From positions 1 to 64,000 of the forward strand of contig CAIUSO010000065.1 of NCBI GenBank assembly GCA_903901875.1: a DNA stretch of 64,000 bases. The letters are read 5' to 3'. A model generated the notes under the pieces. That model was given only the letters and a program-made list of their open reading frames with translations. It was not told the origin of the DNA and did no database searches. Both the position numbers and the translations under genes were made by a program. This document shows positions 7,929 through 16,578 of the stretch, piece after piece. Numbering within the stretch: the first letter of the stretch is position 1; each line of letters begins with the position of its first letter. Source of the DNA: an uncultured Geobacteraceae bacterium. Lineage in GTDB: Bacteria > Desulfobacterota > Desulfuromonadia > Geobacterales > Pseudopelobacteraceae.

Positions 7929-8753
7929 ATGAGACGACAACTTTTACTGGTAATGATATTTTTCTGTTTCACTGTAGCCACCGCACAGGGGGCATCATCT
8001 ACCGGTATTACCCGGCTTGGTTTTGCCATCCAGATGGGGGCCTTTTCCGATGTAAAAAATGCCGAGCGGTTTTCTGCCATGCTCCAGACAAAGGGAATTG
8101 AGGCATTTTACTTTCGTAAGGATAACGGTATCTATGCTGTGCGGTTTGGCGATTTCCCCACCAGGGAAAAAGCTCGCTCGACGGCAAAGAAACTGGTTGC
8201 AGAACATCTGATTGACAGTTTCTATGTTGCTCCTCCCCATGAAGTGGTGTTCGGCCAGGCGAAGGGACCAGGGTGGCAGAAAGCCCCCCCCGATGAAATC
8301 AAAAATCTGCCGCCACAACTGACACCGGTGGTGCCAAAGGGGAGTGAAGAGTCACCGCCTAAACCGGTAAAAAACACGTCTGACATGGGTGCCATAGCTG
8401 CCCGTACCGCCGAACGTTTTGTCGGTATTCCCTATCGATGGGGTGGTGACAATGTTGTTGAAGGGCTTGACTGCAGCGGTTTTGCACGGGCTGTCTACAA
8501 TTTATGCGGCCTCAATATACCCCGAACTTCCCGTGATCAATTCAAGGCGGGGGAACTGATAGCCAAATATAATTTGAAGGATGGAGATCTGGTATTTTTC
8601 GGTGCCTCTGCCGACAAGATTAATCATGTGGGTATTTACGTCGGAGACGGCAAGTTCGTCCATGCACCGCGCAGGGGGGAAGATATCCGCATCTCAGCCG
8701 TTAATGAAAGTTATTTTGAAAAGCGCTTTGTTGGCGCACGAAGATATTTCTAA
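7929..8753 (+). CDS. Secreted SPOR-NlpC/P60 peptidoglycan hydrolase
   Basis: A 274-residue exported protein. A signal peptide (MRRQLLLVMIFFCFTVATAQG) is followed by a SPOR-type domain (about 30-100; FAIQMGAFSDVKNAERFSAM), which binds denuded glycan, a Pro/Lys-rich linker, and a C-terminal NlpC/P60 domain. The catalytic Cys182 is in LDCSGFARAVYNLCG and the His near 232 in NHVGIYVGDGKFVHAP. NlpC/P60 enzymes cut D-Glu to diamino acid bonds in stem peptides. A role in cell separation or wall turnover is inferred. The next gene starts 44 bp later and may be co-transcribed. Confidence 0.92.
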   Translation: MRRQLLLVMIFFCFTVATAQGASSTGITRLGFAIQMGAFSDVKNAERFSAMLQTKGIEAFYFRKDNGIYAVRFGDFPTREKARSTAKKLVAEHLIDSFYVAPPHEVVFGQAKGPGWQKAPPDEIKNLPPQLTPVVPKGSEESPPKPVKNTSDMGAIAARTAERFVGIPYRWGGDNVVEGLDCSGFARAVYNLCGLNIPRTSRDQFKAGELIAKYNLKDGDLVFFGASADKINHVGIYVGDGKFVHAPRRGEDIRISAVNESYFEKRFVGARRYF

Positions 8754-8797
8754 GGTAGTTCCTGCATGGTCGGGATACCGGTTAGGGAGAACTTGAC

Positions 8798-10039
8798 ATG
8801 GCTGTAATTAAACCGTTCCGGGCCCTGCGCCCCCCCAAAGAGTTGGTGGAACAGGTATCTGCTCTCCCCTATGACGTCATGAATGTGGCCGAAGCCTGCG
8901 CAATGGCGGCAGGTAATCCCCACAGCTTTCTGCATATTTCCCGCCCTGAAATTGATCTTCCGGCAGATATCGATCCCCATGACGAGGCGGTGTACCTGCG
9001 CGGAAAACAAAATCTCCAGGACTTCATTGACGGCGGTTTATTAACTCAGGAGCTTCAGGACTGTTTCTATGTGTACCGCCAGCAGATGGGCACCATCAAT
9101 CAGACCGGTCTGGTGGTCTGTGCCAGCGTTGACGACTACCAGAGTGGTGTCATCAAGAAGCATGAACATACCCGGGCCGACAAGGAAGATGATCGTGTCA
9201 AGCATATCGATCTGCTTGACGCCAATGATGAGCCGGTGTTCTACCTTTCGCGCTCCTGCTCCGAAGTTGAAGGAATCATTGAGGGGGTTACCAACGGACC
9301 GCCGGTGTATGATTTTATCACCGATGACGGTGTGGCCCATACGGCGTGGATTATCGCTGACCAGATATTGATTGACCGGCTGATTGTGCTGTTTGCCGCC
9401 ATTCCTAAACTTTACGTTGCCGATGGTCACCATCGGAGTGCCGCCGCCGGAAGGGTGCGGGAACTGCGCCGTGCTGCAAACCCGGAACATACCGGTGCAG
9501 AAGAGTATAACTCATTTTTAACCGTGGTGTTTCCTGAGAATCAGCTCAATATTATGCCGTATAATCGTGCAGTTAAGGATCTAAACGGCCACAGCAGTAC
9601 TGATTTCCTTGCTCAACTGGAAAAGACCTTTACTGTCACTGCCTCCCCTACTCCCCTCATCCCTGCACAGCGTCATCAGTTCGGGATGTACCTTGGTGGC
9701 TGTTGGTACGAACTCCATGCCCGCACCGGTCTGGTCAACGAGCAGGATACCGTCAGCCGTCTGGATGTTTCCATACTGCAGAATACGCTCCTGTCGCCGC
9801 TGCTCGGAATCGACAACCCCCGAACCAATCAGCGGATTCATTTTGTCGGAGGAATCCGTGGCACCGATGAGCTCATTAAACTGGTAGATTCCGGCGAGTA
9901 CGCCGTAGCTTTCGCCCTCTATCCAACCTCGATCAGTGAGTTGATAGAACTGGCCGACCAGGATCAGATCATGCCACCGAAATCCACCTGGTTTGAACCG
10001 AAACTGCGTAGTGGCCTCTTTGTCCATCTGCTCTCATAA
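8798..10039 (+). CDS. DUF1015 family protein
   Basis: A 413-residue cytoplasmic protein with the hallmarks of DUF1015: the start IKPFRALRPPKELVEQVSALPYDVMN, the HEHTRADKEDDRV segment (near 125-137) and the signature LYVADGHHRSAAAGR (about 206-220). The family is often found near serine biosynthesis genes, and some related ParB-like folds bind nucleotides or phosphorylate serine, but no activity is established for this branch. A GGGAGA ribosome binding site precedes the ATG. It ends just before a long hairpin at 10051-10086. Confidence 0.88.
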   Translation: MAVIKPFRALRPPKELVEQVSALPYDVMNVAEACAMAAGNPHSFLHISRPEIDLPADIDPHDEAVYLRGKQNLQDFIDGGLLTQELQDCFYVYRQQMGTINQTGLVVCASVDDYQSGVIKKHEHTRADKEDDRVKHIDLLDANDEPVFYLSRSCSEVEGIIEGVTNGPPVYDFITDDGVAHTAWIIADQILIDRLIVLFAAIPKLYVADGHHRSAAAGRVRELRRAANPEHTGAEEYNSFLTVVFPENQLNIMPYNRAVKDLNGHSSTDFLAQLEKTFTVTASPTPLIPAQRHQFGMYLGGCWYELHARTGLVNEQDTVSRLDVSILQNTLLSPLLGIDNPRTNQRIHFVGGIRGTDELIKLVDSGEYAVAFALYPTSISELIELADQDQIMPPKSTWFEPKLRSGLFVHLLS

Positions 10040-10050
10040 CCCAACCTTAT

Positions 10051-10086
10051 GAACTACAGGCGTTCTGCAAGCAACGCCTGTAGTTC
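10051..10086 (+). terminator. Long perfect hairpin after the DUF1015 gene
   Basis: GAACTACAGGCGTT (10051-10064) and AACGCCTGTAGTTC (10073-10086) form a perfect 14-bp stem with an 8-base loop, 11 bp after the stop codon. There is no T run on either side, so it is either a factor-assisted terminator, an mRNA 3'-end stabiliser or a small repeat. Confidence 0.5.
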
Positions 10087-10094
10087 GGTCAGTG

Positions 10095-10265
10095 TCACAC
10101 TGAGGTATTCCGGGCAATAGTAACCACTGGGGGAGTGACCAATCGTTTCTCGTATTGCTGCTGATCCGCCAGCAGGTGATCCTTGTAAGTTACACCAGCC
10201 TTTGAGCACTCTTGCTCGATTTTCATGCGGGTTTGCCTTACTTCATTAACTATCGGATCTTTCAT
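10095..10265 (-). CDS. Small partner protein of a PIN-toxin locus (56 residues)
   Basis: A 56-residue frame starting MKDPIVNEVRQTRMKIEQEC. It overlaps the end of the PIN-domain remnant by 20 bp. Small proteins opening with (W)KDPIVEEVR.IR are the usual gene downstream of this kind of PIN (VapC-like) gene in proteobacteria, probably the antitoxin-side partner. The C-terminal half (YKDHLLADQQQYEKRLVT) departs from the common form. With the toxin gene broken this may be a relic. The identification rests on recalled family pattern and gene order. Confidence 0.5.
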   Translation of the reverse strand: MKDPIVNEVRQTRMKIEQECSKAGVTYKDHLLADQQQYEKRLVTPPVVTIARNTSV

Positions 10266-10471
10266 CGTAAATTTCTTCCATCAATTCTCCCGGCGTACTC
10301 ACCACCGACATTGAGTACCCCATGAACTGAACAATCTGTTCGATTTTTCGTAGTATGAAAGCGTTGGCTATATGTTTACAGTTCCATGTCACAAGATAAT
10401 CAATGCCATGCACAGCCGGAATGGCAATATGAACTGATGACGCTCGTTTCGATGTAGACAGTTCGCTTCAC
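10246..10471 (-). pseudogene. PIN-domain (VapC-like) toxin, internal deletion and frameshift
   Basis: A GTG at 10469-10471 opens KRTVYIETSVIS, the standard N-terminus of these PIN toxins. That frame soon reaches a stop, while another frame continues as VHIAIPAVHGIDYLVTWNCKH and ends STPGELMEEIYDERSDS at the TAA at 10246. In intact relatives about 80 residues separate these two segments, so the middle of the gene, with most of its acidic catalytic residues, has been deleted with a frame change. A C8 run (10477-10484) lies just upstream of the start. The small partner ORF overlaps its 3' end. Confidence 0.75.
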
Positions 10472-10527
10472 GACTTCCCCCCCCACAGAGCAAGGATTGT
10501 TTCCAACTTACCGATAAAACACTCCTA

Positions 10528-11814
10528 TTACCGCTTCATGGCATCATCCATCAATTTATAGGCGCAGAATTCACCACACATGGTACAGGCACCATGGTCA
10601 GCCACCGGAGAATTAGCCCGGTACTCCCGCGCCTTATCCGGGTCCATGGCCAGGGCAAACTGCCCTTCCCAGTCAAGTTTTTTGCGGCATTTTGCCATGG
10701 CAATATCCTTTTCCATGGCCCCGACAACCCCTTTGGCAATATCAGCGGCATGGGCCGCGATACGAGTAGCAATTACCCCGTCCCGAACATCCTGAACATT
10801 GGGAAGACAGAGGTGCTCCGAAGGGGTAACATAACAGAGGAAATCGGCACCGGCCGCAGCAGCTATGGCCCCGCCAATGGCGCAGGTAATGTGGTCATAA
10901 CCTGGGGCGATGTCGGTAACCAGTGGTCCGAGTACATAAAATGGTGCGCCGTGGCAGAGACGTTTCTGCAGCTGAATGTTGGTCTGGATCTGATTAAGAG
11001 GTACATGTCCCGGCCCCTCGATCATTACCTGTACCCCGGCCGCCTGGGCACGCTGGGTTAATTCTCCCAAAAGAATCAGTTCATGTATCTGGGCCCGGTC
11101 AGTGGCATCGGCCAGACAACCGGGACGGAACCCATCCCCCAGAGACAGAGTCATATCATATTCTTTCGTAATCTCCAGTAACTTATCGAAGTGCTCAAAG
11201 AGCGGGTTTTCTTTGTTGTTATAACTCATCCACTCAATGGTAAAGGCCCCACCCCGTGAGACCACATCCATGAGTCTTCCTTCATTCTTCATCCGCTCAA
11301 CCGTTCCCCGCGTCACCCCGCAGTGGACAGTGATAAAATCAACACCATCTTCGGCATGCTTGATGATACCGGCGAAAATATCATCCACCGTCATATCCAC
11401 AATGGCCTTATTCTTGTTGCGCACCGCATCAAGGGCTGCCTGATAGAGCGGAACACTGCCGATGCAGGCACCGGTTTCAGCAATAATCGCCTTGCGTATC
11501 TCATCGACCGGACCACCGGTGGAAAGGTCCATAATGGCATCGGCACCGTATTTTACGGCAATACGAGCTTTTTCCAGTTCCTTGGCAATATCGGTATCGT
11601 CGGAGGATGAACCGATATTGGCGTTGACCTTGGTGCGCAGTCCGGCACCGACCGCAAGGGGGGTACCATTTGTGTGTTTGATGTTGTGACAGAGTACAAT
11701 GGTTCCTGCGGCTATGCCATCACGAATGAATTCGGGAGGTACCCCTTCGGCGGCGGCAGCATATTTCATTTTTTCGGTAATAACACCCCTGCGGGCGTAC
11801 TCAAGCTGTGTCAT
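10528..11814 (-). CDS. thiC: Phosphomethylpyrimidine synthase ThiC
   Basis: A 428-residue radical SAM enzyme that converts aminoimidazole ribonucleotide to HMP phosphate in thiamin synthesis. It contains [37 protein letters not shown] and [13 protein letters not shown]. The C-terminal CTMCGEFCA gives the CxxCx4C 4Fe-4S site (the last Cys falls in FCA). The length fits the short bacterial ThiC class that lacks the plant/enterobacterial N-terminal extension. It lies 39 bp downstream of thiED and is probably under the same TPP riboswitch. Confidence 0.97.
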   Translation of the reverse strand: MTQLEYARRGVITEKMKYAAAAEGVPPEFIRDGIAAGTIVLCHNIKHTNGTPLAVGAGLRTKVNANIGSSSDDTDIAKELEKARIAVKYGADAIMDLSTGGPVDEIRKAIIAETGACIGSVPLYQAALDAVRNKNKAIVDMTVDDIFAGIIKHAEDGVDFITVHCGVTRGTVERMKNEGRLMDVVSRGGAFTIEWMSYNNKENPLFEHFDKLLEITKEYDMTLSLGDGFRPGCLADATDRAQIHELILLGELTQRAQAAGVQVMIEGPGHVPLNQIQTNIQLQKRLCHGAPFYVLGPLVTDIAPGYDHITCAIGGAIAAAAGADFLCYVTPSEHLCLPNVQDVRDGVIATRIAAHAADIAKGVVGAMEKDIAMAKCRKKLDWEGQFALAMDPDKAREYRANSPVADHGACTMCGEFCAYKLMDDAMKR

Positions 11815-11853
11815 GGATCATTCCTTTGGCTCGGTGGTATGTGGTATGTATAT

Positions 11854-13338
11854 TTAGTTCAAATGTCTCAAATGCGAAAGTTCACGGGCCGCCAGTTGGT
11901 GGTTGACCGGACTGTGTCCCTTGCCAAGAGAGCGGGCATTTCTGATGGCAGAACTGATAAATTGTTTCGCCAGTTCAATGGCCTTCAGTAGTGGTTCTCC
12001 CTGGGCCAGCAGAGCAGCAATGGCAGAGGCGTAACTGCAGCCGGTGCCATGTGTGTTGAGGGTAAAGATGCGTTCAGAACTGAATCGGTGGCACGTTTTG
12101 CCGTCAAAATAAATATCGGTAGAGAGACGCCCTGGTAAATGCCCCCCCTTGACAAGCACGTGGGCTGCCCCCAGATCATGCAGCTCTTTGGCTGCCTCTT
12201 CCATATCATGCTCACTTTTGATAGTTCTTCCCAGGAGCCGCTCAGCTTCCGGCACGTTGGGGGTCAACAGATACGCAAGCGGCAGTAGGTGGTCAATAAA
12301 CAGCTGTACCGCATCATGCTCAAGAAGGGACGTTCCCCCTTTGGCAAGCATGACCGGATCGATGACCGCCGGGATAAAAAAAGCACGTTCAGCCAATCTA
12401 TCAGCCAATTCGGAGATAATAGCCGGAGTATGCAACATGCCGGTTTTAATGACGTCAATCGGGATGTCGTTTAACACCGCTTTTAGTTGATCTGCAATGA
12501 AACTGGGGGGTAAACCATGAATTGAGGCAACCCCCTGGGTATTTTGAGCCGTCAGTGCCGTAATCACCGAGGCGGCATAACTCCCCAGCAACGTGATGGT
12601 CTTGATATCTGCCTGTATGCCGGCCCCGCCACCTGAATCACTGCCGGCCACCGTCAGAACAGCACCACGGGGAAAGGGGCCAGTCCGGTTAAAAAGCAGC
12701 ACCAATTCTGCTGCCGCGCAATCGGGACGCGCTGCAGAAAGAACCGAAGAGATAACGGCTATGCCGGTGGCCCCGGCATCCACAACCCGCCCGGCATTAG
12801 TGGCAGTTAAACCGCCGATGGCCACAACAGGAATTTTGACCGCTCCCCGCAGTGCTTCAAGTCCCACATGGCCCGGTATGTGGGAAACCATTTTACTGTT
12901 CGTCGGATAGATGGCACCAAAGCCGATGTAATCGGCACCTTCCTCCTCTGCCCGGATGGCTTCTTCCCGGTTATGGGTCGATCTGCCGATCAGCTTTTCG
13001 GCACCAAGAAGGGCCCGAGCCTCCCCAATTGATCCATCATCCTGCCCCAGATGCACACCGTCGGCATCAAGCTCCCTGGCAAGGCGAACATTGTCATTTA
13101 TGACAAATAACACTCCGAAACGGCGGCAGAGGCGCAACAGAGCAGCACCTTCAACCAGCATTTCATCATAGTTTTTATCCTTTGCCCGGTACTGCAGAGT
13201 CGAAACCCCGCCACGAAGTGCCTGACCAACCCGTTCCAGCAGGCGATCCTGCTGATCGGTAATCAGATATACCCCCCGTACCGTTTTTTGTGGCGAGACA
13301 TTATTAACAACAAGGCGAAATGGTGCGGTCGTAGTCAC
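11854..13338 (-). CDS. thiED: Fused thiamin phosphate synthase / HMP(-P) kinase (ThiE-ThiD)
   Basis: A 494-residue bifunctional enzyme. The ThiE half (about 1-215; GVYLITDQQDRLLERVGQAL, DGVHLGQDD) joins HMP-PP to thiazole phosphate. The ThiD half (about 225-494; VLTVAGSDSGGGAGIQADIKTI, DPVMLAKGG) phosphorylates HMP. The GTG at 13336-13338 is chosen because AAAGGA lies 8-9 bases upstream and the open frame before it spans the riboswitch terminator. ThiE-ThiD fusions are common in Geobacter relatives. Controlled by the TPP riboswitch directly upstream. Confidence 0.93.
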   Translation of the reverse strand: MTTTAPFRLVVNNVSPQKTVRGVYLITDQQDRLLERVGQALRGGVSTLQYRAKDKNYDEMLVEGAALLRLCRRFGVLFVINDNVRLARELDADGVHLGQDDGSIGEARALLGAEKLIGRSTHNREEAIRAEEEGADYIGFGAIYPTNSKMVSHIPGHVGLEALRGAVKIPVVAIGGLTATNAGRVVDAGATGIAVISSVLSAARPDCAAAELVLLFNRTGPFPRGAVLTVAGSDSGGGAGIQADIKTITLLGSYAASVITALTAQNTQGVASIHGLPPSFIADQLKAVLNDIPIDVIKTGMLHTPAIISELADRLAERAFFIPAVIDPVMLAKGGTSLLEHDAVQLFIDHLLPLAYLLTPNVPEAERLLGRTIKSEHDMEEAAKELHDLGAAHVLVKGGHLPGRLSTDIYFDGKTCHRFSSERIFTLNTHGTGCSYASAIAALLAQGEPLLKAIELAKQFISSAIRNARSLGKGHSPVNHQLAARELSHLRHLN

Positions 13339-13356
13339 AGTTGAATCCTTTAAAAC

Positions 13357-13392
13357 AAAAAAAGCCACACTGACAAATAACATCAGGCGGCT
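13357..13392 (-). terminator. Intrinsic terminator of the thiED riboswitch
   Basis: On the minus strand, AGCC (13389-13392) and an inner CTGA/TCAG pair close with GGCT at 13363-13366, followed by T7 (13357-13363). The 5' arm overlaps AGCCGC, which can instead pair with GCGGCT right after the aptamer (13412-13417), giving mutually exclusive antiterminator and terminator structures. The thiED GTG lies 18 bases beyond the T run. Confidence 0.75.
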
Positions 13393-13414
13393 GGAAATGG
13401 TGGTTCCCGCAAGC

Positions 13415-13520
13415 CGCTTTCCTCCGCCGGAATTACCCGGATCAGGTGCAAAGGGTTCCCGACCTGCCTGTCGGCAAAGGGCGGATCTCAGTTCCGGCGA
13501 ACTCCCCCAGGGGCATATGT
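13415..13520 (-). promoter_or_regulatory. TPP riboswitch (thi box) controlling thiED-thiC
   Basis: On the minus strand the order is GGGGGAG, then CTGAGAT (thi-box element with the pyrimidine-sensor sequence), then ACCCTTTGCACCTGATCCGG and GTAATTCCGGCGGAGG, the conserved core of the TPP aptamer. It lies about 80 bp upstream of the thiED start. The expression platform is a terminator, so high TPP should stop transcription. Confidence 0.95.
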
Positions 13521-13607
13521 TAGTACCTTACTGCATCAGAACGACGTTGTCAATCGGTACGGCTATTCACTCCAAACGGCAGTTTGTTTTCACATGATTC
13601 AAAGAAA

Positions 13608-14441
13608 TCAAACTTCCAGAGTGTAGCCAACCTGGGCATAATGAAATTCTTTTGGAAATTCACGTAACAGCCGGGCCGCAGCCGTAAACCCGGTACAATG
13701 ACCGGCAACAATTTTCCTGATCCCCATGGTACGGAGGGTTACAATGGTGCTGTCAAGCTGTCGCTGGTCGCAAAAACCGAGGTGGGTACCACCAATAATC
13801 CCATAGATGTCACGTCGTCCCAGTTGGGTGGTAATATGTTCAATAGTATTGACCAATCCGGCATGACAGCAACCGAGAAGCAGAATGAGCCCCTTGCTGC
13901 TTTCCAGCACCAGGGACTGATCGTCGGGAGTACTGTCCGGCAGTTGTCCGGCCCCATCCCGATATAAACCACGGTCACCGGTTTCAAATCCACTGCTGCG
14001 TGGCACTTCTCCCGTAAGATATACCGCTGGAGCGATTTCTCGAAAATCGGCGGAAAGATCAAATGATGCACCGACGGCTTCAAGCTCGCCACGGGTTGCA
14101 GTTATGCCGATTGGAGTGCTTTCACCGGTATCTCTGACCCTGAAACGGGGAGTGAACATCAGGGGATGTCCATGGATTTTCCGGGGACCGTAGGCTGACA
14201 AAAAAGGCAGCAATCCACCGGTGTGGTCATAGTGCCCATGGGAAATCACCAGTTCCCCAACCAATGCAAGATCACGGTTCATGCGAGCAGCATTGTGGAG
14301 CAGCGTTGCCCCCTGCCCCGTATCAAATAACAAGGGAGAACCGGTTTCCGGCTCAATCAAGGCCGAAAAACCATGTTCTCCCAATGTTCCCGAGAGTGGC
14401 CCAACCGAATTTTCACAGAGGATGGTGACCCGCCACTTCAT
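13608..14441 (-). CDS. MBL-fold metallohydrolase
   Basis: A 277-residue metallo-beta-lactamase fold protein of the group often annotated as a dihydropterin-ribofuranosyl-aminobenzene phosphate synthase-like hydrolase. It begins WRVTILCENSVGPLSGTLGEHGFSALIE, and the metal ligands are in VISHGHYDHTGGL (near 68-80), LLGCCHAGLVNTIEH (near 190) and GGTHLGF with a later AGHCTGF. The substrate is unknown. Its ATG overlaps the stop of the redox-protein gene upstream (ATGA), indicating translational coupling. Confidence 0.88.
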   Translation of the reverse strand: MKWRVTILCENSVGPLSGTLGEHGFSALIEPETGSPLLFDTGQGATLLHNAARMNRDLALVGELVISHGHYDHTGGLLPFLSAYGPRKIHGHPLMFTPRFRVRDTGESTPIGITATRGELEAVGASFDLSADFREIAPAVYLTGEVPRSSGFETGDRGLYRDGAGQLPDSTPDDQSLVLESSKGLILLLGCCHAGLVNTIEHITTQLGRRDIYGIIGGTHLGFCDQRQLDSTIVTLRTMGIRKIVAGHCTGFTAAARLLREFPKEFHYAQVGYTLEV

Positions 14442-14839
14442 GAGGGGGAAAGCATCTCACCGACCTTTCCCGCAACCTCACCGGTCAATTGGGGACAGGC
14501 TCCGCGATGGGTCTGCCGAATGGTTTTACAACAGGTAACCCCATACTTTTCTTTAAACCAGACATGGAGATCTTTCGTTAATCCTGCTGTTTTCTTCTTG
14601 TCTCCCAGCACTAATCCAAGCGCGACAGCCCCTCCGGCAACCGCCCCACAAATACAGCCAACACCGGAACCACCTCCAAAACCGGCCACCGTACTGACTA
14701 TAGACTCGGGAAGTTCCGTGGCGTAGTGCCTCCGAACAGACTCAAGTACCGCTTCTGCACAGTGGTGGGAACCGGAACGGTAGAGCTGTTCCGCATCATT
14801 CTGGCATTTCAGTATTCGTGCAGTCACAGCTTGAGACAT
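14438..14839 (-). CDS. C_GCAxxG_C_C family redox-active protein
   Basis: A 133-residue protein with the family's Cys layout: HHCAEAVLESV (near 21), GVGCICGAVAGG (near 60-70, the CGAxxG core), then YGVTCCKTIR and a later CPQLTGEVAG. Such proteins are found in anaerobes and are thought to bind a metal or act by thiol redox; the function is unproven. The start MSQAVTARIL follows AAAGGAG by 7 bases and was preferred over an ATG 30 bp upstream. It is coupled to the MBL hydrolase gene. Confidence 0.85.
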   Translation of the reverse strand: MSQAVTARILKCQNDAEQLYRSGSHHCAEAVLESVRRHYATELPESIVSTVAGFGGGSGVGCICGAVAGGAVALGLVLGDKKKTAGLTKDLHVWFKEKYGVTCCKTIRQTHRGACPQLTGEVAGKVGEMLSPS

Positions 14840-14865
14840 CTGTTTCTCCTTTTTCCAGAACAGGT

Positions 14866-15279
14866 TCATTCCGACTTTTGTTTCGGTATGAGACCATATT
14901 TAGTCATCACGGCAACCAGATCGGCAAACATGACCGGCTTAACGAGATAATCGGTGCAATCACCACGCCAGAGGGCCTCTTGCATATCCTCCAGAGAATT
15001 GAGGGCGGTAGTCATCACAATAACAGCCTTTTGACGTGAAAGCGGTTCGTGTAACGCTTCAATCTGCCGCATTCGTTTCAGGGCTTCCTGACCATCCATT
15101 TGAGGCATGAGAATGTCGAGGCAGACAAACTGGTAGGGACGCCCCTCTGCCAGAGCCGCTGAAAACAGCTCTACGGCAGTTTCACCATTGTCAACGCTGT
15201 CAATTTCGGCATAGTCAGACAGAAAGAAAGACATCATTTCCCTTGCAAATTCAACATCTTCAGCTATTAGACATCTCAT
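14866..15279 (-). CDS. Single-domain response regulator (CheY-like receiver)
   Basis: A 137-residue receiver domain without an output domain. The acidic pair is in MRCLIAEDVEF, the phospho-acceptor Asp near 54 in VCLDILMPQMDG, the Thr near 92 in VMTTALNS and the Lys near 114 in YLVKPVMF. It probably receives phosphate from the PAS kinase encoded 80 bp upstream and signals by protein contact. The downstream redox protein gene starts 27 bp after its stop. Confidence 0.92.
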   Translation of the reverse strand: MRCLIAEDVEFAREMMSFFLSDYAEIDSVDNGETAVELFSAALAEGRPYQFVCLDILMPQMDGQEALKRMRQIEALHEPLSRQKAVIVMTTALNSLEDMQEALWRGDCTDYLVKPVMFADLVAVMTKYGLIPKQKSE

Positions 15280-15358
15280 GGGAAATCTCCACGCTCATTG
15301 AAGTATTATATCTTTATAACGCAAAAACGGTAAGGAAACTACGAAAATTTACAGCCAA

Positions 15359-16519
15359 TTACCAACAAGGAATACTTATGCTGAATTCGGCACCATCAGC
15401 ACTATTGGCAACGGCAATTTGGCCATTCATATTTTTCTCCACAATGGCACGGGTCATGTACAAGCCAAGACCGGAGCCGGTTAACCGGTCCCTGGTGCTG
15501 AAAAAAGGATCAAAAATCCGATCTATGATCTCATCGGAAATCCCACCGCCATTATCTGCAATCCGTATCATGGCCCTCTTGTCTTCGGCGGTTACCACGA
15601 CACGAATGGTCCCCTCGGAAATTTTCCGTTGCTGTAGTGCATCACGGGAATTGTTAAGAGTACTGAGCAGTACCTGAGTGAGCTCGTTCATATGACCACT
15701 GATATTTTTATGACTCCTCGCATCAACGAAAATGGTAATATGCGCAACACTCGATGAGAAAAAATCAACTATTTTTCTCACCGCATCATCGAGGCAAATC
15801 GTGACCGGAGCGGTTTCCGTCCGAAAGAAATAGCGAAAATTGTCAATTGTCTGGGACATATACTGTAATTCATCGAGTGTTTTCCGGGAGTGCCGTTCCA
15901 TAAACTCAGTGGTTAAGGTTCCTTTGGCATGGGCCACCTGCAAAGCCTGTATGGACATCCCAAGCGTATTGAGCGGCTGGCGCCACTGGTGGGCAATACC
16001 AGCCACCATCTCACCCAATGCGGCAAAACGGGACTGTTGCATGATCAGCCGTTCTTTCTCACGACCAATGGATAATTCTTCTGCAACACGTTGTTCCAGC
16101 GTTCGGTTCATTGTTTCCAGGAACAGCTGTTGCTCGGTCAGTTTATTCTGAGCTTCGGTACGAGCCGTTATATCAACAACAGTACCGGCAAGTGAGCGCT
16201 CTCCGGAATCCTCAATAACCGTTGCAAACACCTCAACATTGACAATTCGACCGGACTTGTGAAGGGCACGGGTTTCATAGTGAGAAGCGGGAGTTTCGCC
16301 ATTCAATCGCTGTTGGTAGTTATTCGACAACAGCGAGAGATCCTCAGGATGAATGAGCGTGAGAAAACTGGTGGTGCCCATCAATTCTTCAGGACGATAA
16401 CCGAGCATGGCTGCTGCAGCATTGTTAACATACTGAATCATGACATTTTTATCGATTACATACACTCCAACTAACGCATTATCAGTGAGTATTTTGAATT
16501 TATTGTCATTGAGTGTCAT
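15359..16519 (-). CDS. PAS-domain sensor histidine kinase
   Basis: A 386-residue soluble kinase. An N-terminal PAS domain (about 5-120; GVYVIDKNVMIQYVNNAAAAMLGY) with a PAC-like tail and a coiled coil (about 120-160) precede a HisKA-like helix with the phospho-His near 176 in MVAGIAHQWRQPLN and a HATPase domain (IADNGGGISDEIIDRIFDPF, GSGLGLYM). No membrane span is present, so the signal is probably cytoplasmic. The HQWRQP motif marks the HPK4-like group common in deltaproteobacteria. The receiver protein is encoded next. Confidence 0.93.
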   Translation of the reverse strand: MTLNDNKFKILTDNALVGVYVIDKNVMIQYVNNAAAAMLGYRPEELMGTTSFLTLIHPEDLSLLSNNYQQRLNGETPASHYETRALHKSGRIVNVEVFATVIEDSGERSLAGTVVDITARTEAQNKLTEQQLFLETMNRTLEQRVAEELSIGREKERLIMQQSRFAALGEMVAGIAHQWRQPLNTLGMSIQALQVAHAKGTLTTEFMERHSRKTLDELQYMSQTIDNFRYFFRTETAPVTICLDDAVRKIVDFFSSSVAHITIFVDARSHKNISGHMNELTQVLLSTLNNSRDALQQRKISEGTIRVVVTAEDKRAMIRIADNGGGISDEIIDRIFDPFFSTRDRLTGSGLGLYMTRAIVEKNMNGQIAVANSADGAEFSISIPCW

Positions 16520-16578
16520 GTCACTTCCCGTTATTACGATAGTAGAGTCCCAATACCGCTTCCGACAAGCCGTTTATC

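Noticed and set aside
13339-13383. ATG at 13383 as thiED start
   Set aside because: It lies in the riboswitch terminator stem and has no ribosome binding site; the GTG at 13338 has AAAGGA at the proper distance.
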